DNA of 7,497 bases. Source: Pseudomonadota bacterium (GTDB lineage Bacteria; Pseudomonadota; Gammaproteobacteria; Burkholderiales; Burkholderiaceae_C). The stretch spans positions 1-7,497 of the forward strand of contig JAUPTP010000097.1 of the NCBI GenBank assembly GCA_030918015.1, read 5' to 3'. Position 1 is the stretch's first letter. Each line of letters opens with the position of its first letter. This document shows, piece after piece, positions 1 to 7,280 of this stretch. The translations under genes were made by a program, and so were the position numbers. The notes beneath the pieces were generated by a model. It was not told the DNA's origin. It was given only the letters and a program-made list of their open reading frames with translations, and ran no database searches.

Positions 1-92
1 GCGGCGCGCCGCTGCTCTGGGTCGAGACGCCGCCGGACGATGCCGCCTGGGATGGCGTGCGCGACCGGCTGCAGCGTGCCGCCGCGGCCTGA
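1..92 (+). CDS. 3' end of an unidentified protein-coding gene
   Basis: The frame ending in TGA at 90-92 is open to the left edge and encodes 29 residues, running from Gly-Ala-Pro-Leu-Leu-Trp-Val-Glu to an alanine-rich end (Leu-Gln-Arg-Ala-Ala-Ala-Ala). Codon third positions are almost all G or C, as in the confident genes here, which supports real coding. The segment looks like a strand followed by a terminal amphipathic helix. It is too short for me to assign a family. The next gene starts 27 bases downstream on the same strand, so the two may be co-transcribed. The reading frame is fairly safe; the function is unknown. Confidence 0.55.
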   Translation, partial: GAPLLWVETPPDDAAWDGVRDRLQRAAAA

Positions 93-119
93 GCGCCTGA
101 ACCTCTCGCTGGAGATTGC

Positions 120-1073
120 ATGAGAATCCTGAAGTCCCTCCTTGCCCCGACGGCCCTGGCCGTCCTGCTGGCCGCCTGCGGCGGCTCCGAACGGGTCGAG
201 GACTATGTGCCGACGAAGCTGGTCGCCTTCGGCGACGAGCTCAGCGTGGTCAACAGCGACGGCACGAAGTACGGCGTCAACGCGCTGCAGGTCAATTCGA
301 CCGCTCTGGACTGCGCGACCTATCCGGTCTGGCCGCAGGTCGTGGCCTCCGGCTACGGGCTGGTCTTCCCCGAGTGCAACACCTCCGGCGTGCTGACCAC
401 CTCGGCCGAGATGAAGGCCAAGGCCGGCGCCAAGGTGGCCGACGTCGTCTCCGCGGTGGCGGCCTACCAGGCCTCGACCGGTTTCGCGCGCACCACGCTG
501 GTCACGCTGATGGTCGGTCAGAACGACATCCTCGAGGCCTACAGCAGCTGGGTGGCCGGCACGCTGTCGCGCGACCAGGCCAAGGCGCAGGTGGCCGCGC
601 GGGGGGCGACGCTGGGCGCGCTGGTCAACACCATCACCGCCTCGGGCAATGGCGGGCGCGTGCTGTACGCCACGCCGCCCAACCTGGGCTACTCGCCGTT
701 CGCGGCCTCCGAGGTGGCCTCCTCGGGCTCGGAAGACCGCCGCACGATGCTGCGCGAGCTGACCACCTCCTTCATCGAGGCGATGCGCGTGGTGGTCACG
801 AACAATGGCCAGTACGCCGCGCTGATCACCGGCGACGAGCTGCTGGTCAGCATGGCCACGACGACCACGCTGTCGACCTATTCGCTGACCAACAACACCG
901 ATCCGGCCTGCACCGTCACGCCGCTGACCTCGTGCACGGTGAGCACGCTGGTGTCGGGCGCGGCCGGCAGCGGCACGACCTACCTGTGGGCCGACCTGCA
1001 GGTGCCGGGCCCGAACTGGCAGGCCCGGGTGGGCAGCGCCGCGCTCAGCCGCGCGCAGAACAACCCGTTCTGA
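120..1073 (+). CDS. SGNH/GDSL-hydrolase-like lipoprotein lacking catalytic Ser and His
   Basis: This encodes a 317-residue exported lipoprotein. It has a short basic N-terminus (MRILK), a hydrophobic segment to about residue 19 and a lipobox Leu17-Ala18-Ala19-Cys20. Gly at +2 is compatible with outer-membrane sorting. SGNH landmarks follow in order: block I as Phe37-Gly38-Asp39-Glu40-Leu41-Ser42 after a beta strand, block III as Gly133-Gln134-Asn135-Asp136, and a C-terminal block V region Trp290-Ala291-Asp292 followed by a typical tail ending in NNPF. Where active family members have the Ser nucleophile (GDS) and the DxxH His, this protein has Glu40 and Val295; the block V Asp292 and the block III Asn135 remain. 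It may therefore be a non-catalytic binding protein or use a different chemistry. Cysteine pairs 65/86 and 264/272 could form disulfides in the periplasm. Start ATG 120 follows a GGAG at 111-114 with a 5-base spacer. The gene converges on the SemiSWEET gene, leaving 6 bases between the stops. Fold assignment is good; activity is uncertain. Confidence 0.85.
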   Translation: MRILKSLLAPTALAVLLAACGGSERVEDYVPTKLVAFGDELSVVNSDGTKYGVNALQVNSTALDCATYPVWPQVVASGYGLVFPECNTSGVLTTSAEMKAKAGAKVADVVSAVAAYQASTGFARTTLVTLMVGQNDILEAYSSWVAGTLSRDQAKAQVAARGATLGALVNTITASGNGGRVLYATPPNLGYSPFAASEVASSGSEDRRTMLRELTTSFIEAMRVVVTNNGQYAALITGDELLVSMATTTTLSTYSLTNNTDPACTVTPLTSCTVSTLVSGAAGSGTTYLWADLQVPGPNWQARVGSAALSRAQNNPF

Positions 1074-1079
1074 CGAGCC

Positions 1080-1382
1080 TCAGCCGGCGGCCGCGATGCG
1101 GGCCGGCCGGCGCCCGAACCAGAGCTTCATGCCCAGGATCGAGGCGGCCAGCGCCAGCGTCAGCGCATTGGCGATGATGACCGGCCAGGCGCCCAGCGTC
1201 AGCCCGTAGACCAGCCAGAGGCCCACGCCCAGCGTGAAGGCGCTGTACATGGTCAGCGAGATGCCGCTGACGTCGCGGGTGCGCAGCGTCAGCAGCGCCT
1301 GCGGCAGGAAAGACAGCGTCGTCAGCAGTGCGGCGACAAGACCGAGCAGCTCGTTCCAGGGCAGCGGGAGGTCGATGTTCAC
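1080..1382 (-). CDS. SemiSWEET family sugar transporter
   Basis: This encodes a 100-residue membrane protein with three predicted helices (about residues 10-30, 42-62 and 65-88), the size and topology of a bacterial SemiSWEET, which works as a homodimer that moves sugars across the inner membrane. Family marks are the PQ-loop motif Pro27-Gln28 in the context LTTLSFLPQ, the following basic/Ser segment (RTRDVSGIS), the Gly54-Leu55-Trp56...Tyr59-Gly60 stretch in helix 2, and Asn72 in helix 3 (ANALTL). The start is GTG at 1382, supported by a GAAGGA ribosome binding site six bases upstream and by a four-base GTGA overlap with the dacB stop, so translation is probably coupled to dacB. The same frame is open much farther upstream, but that part lies antisense-frame inside dacB and is not real. 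The substrate cannot be told from the sequence. Family assignment is strong. Confidence 0.9.
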   Translation of the reverse strand: MNIDLPLPWNELLGLVAALLTTLSFLPQALLTLRTRDVSGISLTMYSAFTLGVGLWLVYGLTLGAWPVIIANALTLALAASILGMKLWFGRRPARIAAAG

Positions 1383-2848
1383 GAGGGATCCTTCGGGGCG
1401 GAAGTGAGGGCGGAGGAGGTCGGGTCGAGGTCGTTCGCGGCCCAGCGCACGACCTCGTCGAGCACGGCGCGCGCCTGGGCGCTGCCGGCTTTCGGGTGAT
1501 TCAGGATCGCCACCAGCACATGGCGATGGCCGCCCGGGCCGTGGACATAGCCGGCCAGAGCGGCCACGCCCTCGAGCGAGCCGGTCTTCAGGTGGGCCCG
1601 GCCGCTGGCCGCGACCGCGCGCCGGGCGGTGGTCTCGATACCCGCCACCGGCAGGGACGAGAGCAGCTCGGGCATCCAGGGCTGGCGCCAGGCCCATTGC
1701 AGCAGCCGGCCCAGGCAGCGGGGCGTGAGCCGCTCCTGGCGCGACAGGCCCGAGCCGTTGTCGATCACCAGCTCGCCGTCCCGGCAGCCCTGGGCCTGCA
1801 CCAGCGTCCGGACCTCGGCGCGCGCCGCCTCGAAGGTGGCCGGGCGTGCGGGCTGCTGTGGCGACAGCGCCAGCAGCACCTGCTGCGCGATCATGTTGTT
1901 GCTGTGCTTGTTCATGTCGCGCAGCACCTCGGGCAGGACGGGCGAGGCCCACTCGGTCAGCAGCGTGGCGCCTGCCGGCGTCCGGCCTTCGCGCACCTGG
2001 CCGTCGATCTGTCCGCCCAGTGCCCGCCACTGGGCCTCGATGGCGCGTGCGGCGAAGCCTGCGGGGGCCGGATCCGGAAAGGCGATCGGCCAGCTGCGCT
2101 CGCCGCAGGCCGCCGGGTAGCGGCCCTGGAAGCGGGGGGCGGCCAGATCGGCGAAGTCCGGCGCGAGCTGCGTGCGCCAGTCCTGGCAGTCGCCGGGCGC
2201 CAGCGGCAGGGTCTGCGGCCACCGCACTCCGGCCAAGGGCGGATCGGCGGCCAGGCGGGCCTGGCCGGTGGCCGGATCGGGGCGCAGGGTCAGCACGACG
2301 CTGCGGTTGGCGATCATCAAGGCATCGGCGCCGACGTTGTAGGGCCGCAGCGGCTGCCCGTCGAAGGCGCCGGGATCCTGGGGCGGCAGCGCATAGGCGC
2401 TGCGGTCGAGCAGCAGATCGCCCTCGATGCGGCGAGCACCGGACTCCACCGCCTGTCTCAGCAGCATCTGCAGCCGCTCGGGCGTGAGGCGGGGGTCGCC
2501 GCTGCCGCGCACGATCAGGTCGGCGCCGGCGCGCAGCACCTGGGTGCGCCACTGGAACACCGGGCCGAGCCGCTCCAGCGCGGCCATCGTGGTCACCAGC
2601 TTCATCACCGAGGCGGGCGACACCGGGTCGGCGGGGCGCAGGGCCAGCCGGGGCTCGCCGCCGTCGGCCGGCGCCACCCAGGCGGACAGGGCGGCGGGCT
2701 CGATCTCGGCGCGGGCCAGGGCGATGCGCAGGCCGGCGGGCAGGGCCTCGGCCGTCTGGGTCTGTCCCGAGCCCGGCAGCGCGAGCAGCGGCAGCACCAG
2801 CGCAAGGCGCTGGCGCCAGGTTCTGGACAGGACCGGGGGCGACATCAT
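1379..2848 (-). CDS. dacB: D-alanyl-D-alanine carboxypeptidase/endopeptidase (PBP4 type)
   Basis: This is a periplasmic low-molecular-weight class C penicillin-binding protein. It removes the terminal D-Ala of peptidoglycan stem peptides and cleaves D-Ala-mDAP cross-bridges. Numbering from ATG 2848 gives 489 residues. A basic N-terminus (SRTWRQR) and hydrophobic stretch 15-25 make a signal peptide. The serine triad motifs are Ser80-Val-Met-Lys83, Ser316-Asn317-Asn318 (in MNKHSNN) and Lys421-Thr422-Gly423. The gap of about 236 residues between the first two is the family's inserted domains, and DNGSGLSR at 363-370 is also typical. It is the first gene of a two-gene unit with the SemiSWEET gene. 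Start choice is uncertain: ATGs at 2848 and 2845 and a TTG at 2854 are in frame, none with a strong ribosome binding site. A weak AGGG lies 9-10 bases before the TTG. The gene is divergent from tsaB. Confidence 0.95.
   Translation of the reverse strand: MMSPPVLSRTWRQRLALVLPLLALPGSGQTQTAEALPAGLRIALARAEIEPAALSAWVAPADGGEPRLALRPADPVSPASVMKLVTTMAALERLGPVFQWRTQVLRAGADLIVRGSGDPRLTPERLQMLLRQAVESGARRIEGDLLLDRSAYALPPQDPGAFDGQPLRPYNVGADALMIANRSVVLTLRPDPATGQARLAADPPLAGVRWPQTLPLAPGDCQDWRTQLAPDFADLAAPRFQGRYPAACGERSWPIAFPDPAPAGFAARAIEAQWRALGGQIDGQVREGRTPAGATLLTEWASPVLPEVLRDMNKHSNNMIAQQVLLALSPQQPARPATFEAARAEVRTLVQAQGCRDGELVIDNGSGLSRQERLTPRCLGRLLQWAWRQPWMPELLSSLPVAGIETTARRAVAASGRAHLKTGSLEGVAALAGYVHGPGGHRHVLVAILNHPKAGSAQARAVLDEVVRWAANDLDPTSSALTSAPKDPS
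1389..1394 (-). promoter_or_regulatory. Shine-Dalgarno GAAGGA for the GTG-started SemiSWEET gene
   Basis: Read on the minus strand the site is GAAGGA, six bases before the GTG at 1382. It lies inside the last codons of dacB. It fixes the start of the transporter gene, which otherwise lacks an ATG at the right place and sits in a frame open for more than 1 kb. Confidence 0.75.
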
Positions 2849-2854
2849 GGGCAA

Positions 2855-2870
2855 TCAGGGGAAGCCCTGA
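2855..2870 (-). promoter_or_regulatory. Perfect 6-bp inverted repeat just before the dacB start
   Basis: The arms TCAGGG (2855-2860) and CCCTGA (2865-2870) are exact inverted copies around a four-base loop. The dyad ends 6 bases before ATG 2848 and abuts the possible TTG start. If transcribed it would form a hairpin holding the only AGGG resembling a ribosome binding site. If transcription starts at about 2863, as the adjacent TATCAT suggests, it would instead be a DNA dyad across the start point. Confidence 0.45.
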
Positions 2871-2875
2871 TGATA
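2870..2875 (-). promoter_or_regulatory. Candidate -10 element (TATCAT) for dacB
   Basis: On the minus strand the bases read TATCAT, five of six matches to the sigma-70 -10 consensus. No convincing -35 lies 16-19 bases upstream. It would place the transcript start near 2863, giving a leader of only about 15 bases before ATG 2848. This is weak evidence from a short motif. Confidence 0.3.
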
Positions 2876-2959
2876 CGGATCAACCCGCGGCTCGGATGAC
2901 AGATCACGCCCGGATCCCCCGTTTGTATTGCGGATCGAGGGGGGTGACAGGGGCGCCGC

Positions 2960-2965
2960 TACACT
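2960..2965 (+). promoter_or_regulatory. Candidate -10 element (TACACT) for the tsaB operon
   Basis: TACACT lies 34 bases before the tsaB ATG, in the only gap before the operon, so a promoter is expected here. It matches four of six -10 consensus bases. The best -35 at the right spacing is poor, so the assignment is tentative. Confidence 0.3.
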
Positions 2966-2999
2966 GGCGAGCCGCCCGTTCCTGCCTTCAGCGCCTCGC

Positions 3000-3734
3000 A
3001 TGTCCTCACCCCGCCTGCTCGCGATCGATACCGCCACCGATACCGTCCACCTTGCGCTGGTCGCGGGAGAGCGTGTGCTCGTGCGCGCGCTGCCCGGGGG
3101 CGCGCAGGCCTCGGCGACGCTGCTGCCTCAGGTGGCCGACCTGCTGGCCGAAGGGGGCCTGGCCCTGCGCGACCTGGACGCGATCGGCTACGGCCGGGGG
3201 CCGGGCGCCTTCACCGGGCTGCGCACCGCCTGCGCGATCGCGCAGGGGCTGGCGGTGGGCATCGGCCGGCCGCTGCTCGGGCTCGACACGCTGGCGGCGC
3301 TGGCCGCCTCGGCCCGGCGCCGGCTCGGGCTGGGGCAGACGGCGGCGGTCTGGAGCGTGCTCGATGCGCGCATGGGCGAGATCTATGCCGCGCGCTGGAC
3401 GACCCGGCCCGGTGCAGGCTGGCAGTGCGAGGACGCGGTGAAGCTCTGGTCGCCCGCCGCCCTGGCCGAGGCGATCGCCGCCCGTCCGGCCGCGCTGGCG
3501 GGCAATGCGCTGACGGTGCATGCCGAGGTGCTGCAGCCGCTGGCGGTGTCGCTCGGTCTGGCGACGGACCCCGCCGCGCTGCCCGAGGGCGAGGCGCTGG
3601 CCGAGCTGGCCCGCGCGGCCTGGGCGGGCGGCGAGCGGCTGGATCCGGCCGTGGCGCTGCCGATGTACGTGCGCGACAAGGTGGCCCAGACCACGGCCGA
3701 GCGCGAGGCCGCGGCGCGGAGGGCGGCCGCATGA
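3000..3734 (+). CDS. tsaB: tRNA N6-threonylcarbamoyladenosine biosynthesis protein TsaB
   Basis: This encodes a 244-residue protein of the ASKHA fold (YeaZ). With TsaD and TsaE it transfers the threonylcarbamoyl group made by TsaC to A37 of ANN-decoding tRNAs in the cytoplasm. Visible family marks are the N-terminal strand and turn LLAIDTATD (6-14), the strongly conserved GRGPGAFTGLR (65-75), LDARMGEIYA (121-130) and the C-terminal PMYVRDKVA (221-229). The length is normal. I chose ATG 3000 because the family begins a few residues before the LLAIDT strand; a TTG at 2928 in the same frame would add 24 residues unlike the family. No clear ribosome binding site precedes the ATG. The gene heads an operon, and its TGA overlaps the rimI ATG as ATGA. 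Confidence 0.95.
   Translation: MSSPRLLAIDTATDTVHLALVAGERVLVRALPGGAQASATLLPQVADLLAEGGLALRDLDAIGYGRGPGAFTGLRTACAIAQGLAVGIGRPLLGLDTLAALAASARRRLGLGQTAAVWSVLDARMGEIYAARWTTRPGAGWQCEDAVKLWSPAALAEAIAARPAALAGNALTVHAEVLQPLAVSLGLATDPAALPEGEALAELARAAWAGGERLDPAVALPMYVRDKVAQTTAEREAAARRAAA
3718..3723 (+). promoter_or_regulatory. Shine-Dalgarno GGAGGG for rimI
   Basis: GGAGGG lies seven bases before ATG 3731, inside the last codons of tsaB. It settles the rimI start, since the rimI frame is open for about 300 bases farther upstream within tsaB. Confidence 0.7.
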
Positions 3735-4216
3735 GCGCCGCCATGGCGGGCGATCCGGTGCTGCTGCCGATGGGCGTGCAGCTGCTCGACGCGGTGATGG
3801 CGATCGAGGTGCGCGCGTATCCCTTCCCGTGGAGCCGCGGCAACTTCGTCGACTCGATCGCGGCCGGCTATCTCACCCGCTGCCTGGTCTCGCCGGAGGG
3901 CGAGCTGCTGGGCTATCTGGTGGCGATGTCGGGCTTTCGCGAGTGGCATCTGCTCAACGTGACGGTCGCGCCCGAGCACCAGGGCCGCGGCCTGGCGCGC
4001 CGGCTGATGCAGGCGCTGCGCGAGCACGCCCTGGCCGACGGCGCCGAATGCCTGTGGCTGGAGGTCCGGCCCAGCAACACCCGCGCGCGCGCGCTCTACG
4101 AGCGGCTGGGCTATGCCTCGGTCGGCGTGCGGCGCGACTACTACCCGGACGCGGGCGGCCGGCGCGAGGACGCGCTGGTGCTGTGCTGCGAGCTGGCGGC
4201 CGGAGCGGCCGGATGA
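3731..4216 (+). CDS. rimI: Ribosomal protein bS18-alanine N-acetyltransferase
   Basis: This encodes a 161-residue GNAT-fold enzyme that transfers acetyl from acetyl-CoA to the N-terminal Ala of ribosomal protein bS18. The N-terminal substrate region (IEVRAYPFPWS, 25-35) is typical of RimI. Motif A, which binds the CoA pyrophosphate, is VAPEHQGRGLARRL (79-92) after the strand LLNVTV. The RimI signature LEVRPSN (110-116) supplies Glu111, and LYERLGY (122-128) supplies Tyr123. These align, with the same 12-residue spacing, to the general base Glu103 and general acid Tyr115 known for Salmonella RimI. The R-x-YYP segment (135-139) is also conserved. The gene is coupled to tsaB and to the glycosylase gene by ATGA overlaps at both ends. 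RimI-like acetylation of other proteins cannot be excluded, but the placement after tsaB supports the standard role. Confidence 0.93.
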   Translation: MSAAMAGDPVLLPMGVQLLDAVMAIEVRAYPFPWSRGNFVDSIAAGYLTRCLVSPEGELLGYLVAMSGFREWHLLNVTVAPEHQGRGLARRLMQALREHALADGAECLWLEVRPSNTRARALYERLGYASVGVRRDYYPDAGGRREDALVLCCELAAGAAG

Positions 4217-5013
4217 GCGCGCGCTGGAGCGAGCGGCAGCAGGCGATGCTGCGCGAGATGGGCGTGACGCTGTGGCTGCCGCCGCAGACGGATGGGGTGC
4301 AGGCGCCCGCGCCGGCGGCGATGCCCGGGTCGGCTCCGGCGCCGGTCCGCATGATCCGTCCGGTGGCGGCATCGGCTGCTGAGGTCACTCCGCCGTCCGC
4401 CCCGCGGCCGCTGGCGGCGCGTCCGTCCGGCGTGGCGGCGATGGACTGGCCGGCGCTGCGCGAGGCGGTCGCCGGCTGCGAGGCCTGCGGCCTGTGCCGC
4501 AGCCGCCGCCACACCGTCTTCGGCGTCGGTCACGAGCAGGCGCAGTGGATGATCGTCGGCGAGGCGCCGGGCGAGCAGGAGGACCGTCAGGGCGAGCCCT
4601 TCGTCGGCAAGGCCGGCCAGCTGCTCGACAACATGCTGCGCGCGGTCGGCCTGACCCGTGCCGAGGCCGGGCCCGAGCAGCAGGTCTACATCGCCAACGT
4701 GCTGAAGTGCCGCCCGCCGATGAACCGCAACCCCGAGCCGCAGGAGGTCGCGCAGTGCGAGCCCTACCTGAAGCGCCAGGTCGAGCTGGTGGCGCCGAAG
4801 CTGATCCTGGCGATGGGTCGCTTCGCGGTGCAGTCTCTCCTGCAGACCGGCGAGCCGATCGGTCGGCTGCGCGGGCGGGTCCACGAATACCACGGCGTGC
4901 CGGTGGTGGTGACCTACCACCCCGCCTACCTGCTGCGCACGCCGGCCGACAAGTCGCGCGCCTGGGAGGATCTGTGTCTGGCGCGCGAGGTGCTGCGGCA
5001 GACCGGCGGCTGA
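4213..5013 (+). CDS. Family 4-type uracil-DNA glycosylase with [4Fe-4S] cluster
   Basis: This encodes a 266-residue protein that excises uracil from DNA to start base-excision repair. The catalytic domain begins at about residue 78. The four cluster cysteines fit the family 4 pattern: a CxxC or CxxCxxC region (89, 92, 95) and Cys166-x15-Cys182. Motif 1 is GEAPGEQEDRQGEPFVGKAG (116-135), followed by NVLKCRPPMNRNP (162-174), which is strongly conserved in family 4 and the SPO1 polymerase-like group. Motif 2 is HPAYLLR (236-242). Residues 27-75 form a Pro/Ala-rich linker. Before it, residues 8-21 form a short helix-like segment ending Met16-Gly17-Val18-Thr19-x-Trp21, which resembles the N-terminus of DNA polymerase III psi. 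The start is ATG 4213, overlapping the rimI stop, with GGAG at 4202-4205 seven bases upstream. It is the last gene of the operon and converges on the CorA-like gene with 19 bases between stops and no visible terminator hairpin. Confidence 0.93.
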   Translation: MSARWSERQQAMLREMGVTLWLPPQTDGVQAPAPAAMPGSAPAPVRMIRPVAASAAEVTPPSAPRPLAARPSGVAAMDWPALREAVAGCEACGLCRSRRHTVFGVGHEQAQWMIVGEAPGEQEDRQGEPFVGKAGQLLDNMLRAVGLTRAEAGPEQQVYIANVLKCRPPMNRNPEPQEVAQCEPYLKRQVELVAPKLILAMGRFAVQSLLQTGEPIGRLRGRVHEYHGVPVVVTYHPAYLLRTPADKSRAWEDLCLAREVLRQTGG

Positions 5014-5032
5014 GCCCGTCGGCGGCATCGCC

Positions 5033-6121
5033 TCAGGGGTGGCTGCCGAGGTAGCGCTTGCGCCAGAAGAAGACCGCCAGGCCCACGCCGAGCGCACCCA
5101 TCAGTGACAGCGCCGCCCAGAAGCCGTCGGCGGCGTGGATCAGCGGCAGGCCGTCGAAGTTCATCCCGAAGATGCCGGTCACCAGATTGAGCGGCAGGAA
5201 GATCGCGGTCAGCACGGTGAGGGTGCGCATGATGTCGTTGGTGCGCTGGCCGACCGCCGAGAAGTGCATCTGCACCGCGCTCTCGATCGAGGACTCCAGC
5301 CGGCGCACATGCCCCAGCACCCGCTCGATGTGCTCGAGCACGTCGCGCGAGCGCACCCGCAGCAGCTCGCGCTCGCGCCGGGCGTGCTCGTCCACCTCGG
5401 GCGGCCACTCGTCGAGCGCGTCGATCCATTCCTGGACGGCGCTGCGCTGGTCCTCGCAGATGTCCTCGAGCATGTGCAGCGTGTTGCGCGAGGCCAGCAG
5501 CGTCTGCCAGTCCACGCTGCGGCTGCGCGGCCCGAACAGCTCCTGCTGCAGGGTGGCCAGGTGGCGCGTCAGCAGCCGGCGCAGCTCGAGGTAGCTGTCG
5601 ACCATGTGGTTGACGATGCGCAGCATCAGGTCGGCCGGGCTGGGCGGGATGCGGCTGGCGCCGTTGCCGCCGGCCGGCATCTGCAGCAGCCGCTGCGCGA
5701 AGTGGTCGCGGATCAGGCAGTCGGCCGGATGCACCGTCACCAGCACCCGGTCGTAGACCGCGAAGCCGACCGGACTGGTGTCGATCGATTGCAGCGCCTG
5801 GCGGGCCGTCGCGATGGTGCCGTGCTCCTCGTCCAGAAACAGGCCGCTGCTGCCGGGGGCGGCCGCGAGCCGGCGGAAGACCATCAGGTCATACCAGGAG
5901 GTGTAGTCGAAGTGCGAGGGCAGCTGGTTGCTGAGCAGGTCGGAGACATGCAGGTCCACCAGCGGGCCGCAGCCCCAGCGCTGCAGCCGCGCCTGCAGCG
6001 CCGGCACGCCGAGCTCGAAGGCGCGGCGCGCGCTGGCGATCCACAGGAAGCCGCGCTCGGGCAGCGTCTCCGGCAGGGCCTCGAGCTCGGTGCAGAGGTC
6101 GGCGATCCAGAAGATGCGCAT
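5033..6121 (-). CDS. CorA-family divalent metal-ion transporter
   Basis: This encodes a 362-residue protein of the CorA/ZntB superfamily, which forms homopentameric channels in the inner membrane. A large cytoplasmic N-terminal domain (to about 295) ends in the long charged stalk helix (about 205-295, rich in Glu/Arg). Transmembrane helix 1 (about 299-318) ends in the signature Gly319-Met320-Asn321, and helix 2 (about 333-353) is followed by the short basic tail WRKRYLGSHP. The GMN motif is the ion selectivity element of the family. Mg2+ (or Co2+/Ni2+) uptake is the default role; Zn2+ export as in ZntB cannot be ruled out from sequence. I chose ATG 6121 because it lies 17 bases past the hemB stop and gives the expected MRIF N-terminus. 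No strong ribosome binding site is seen. It is probably co-transcribed with hemB. Confidence 0.9.
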   Translation of the reverse strand: MRIFWIADLCTELEALPETLPERGFLWIASARRAFELGVPALQARLQRWGCGPLVDLHVSDLLSNQLPSHFDYTSWYDLMVFRRLAAAPGSSGLFLDEEHGTIATARQALQSIDTSPVGFAVYDRVLVTVHPADCLIRDHFAQRLLQMPAGGNGASRIPPSPADLMLRIVNHMVDSYLELRRLLTRHLATLQQELFGPRSRSVDWQTLLASRNTLHMLEDICEDQRSAVQEWIDALDEWPPEVDEHARRERELLRVRSRDVLEHIERVLGHVRRLESSIESAVQMHFSAVGQRTNDIMRTLTVLTAIFLPLNLVTGIFGMNFDGLPLIHAADGFWAALSLMGALGVGLAVFFWRKRYLGSHP

Positions 6122-6138
6122 CGGCGTCGGCGCGGGTC

Positions 6139-7273
<1,135 letters not shown>

Positions 7274-7280
7274 CGCCTCC

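Noticed and set aside
116..1177. Alternative plus-strand frame over the SGNH-like lipoprotein gene
   Set aside because: It is Arg/Gly-rich with no motif. The 120 frame has a lipobox and SGNH blocks.
1383..2552. N-terminal extension of the SemiSWEET frame
   Set aside because: The translation is Arg/Ala/Pro low-complexity and lies in another frame inside dacB; the GTG at 1382 has a proper ribosome binding site.
1328..2899. Plus-strand frame of 523 codons antiparallel to dacB
   Set aside because: dacB on the minus strand has all three penicillin-binding motifs. The plus-strand frame is Gly/Arg/Gln/His-rich with no family pattern, a typical shadow in very GC-rich DNA.
2928..2999. TTG start adding 24 residues to TsaB
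   Set aside because: Those residues do not resemble the family, whose N-terminus lies just before the LLAIDT strand; ATG 3000 fits.
5014..5032. Bidirectional terminator between the converging glycosylase and CorA-like genes
   Set aside because: The 19-base gap holds no inverted repeat with a T-run.
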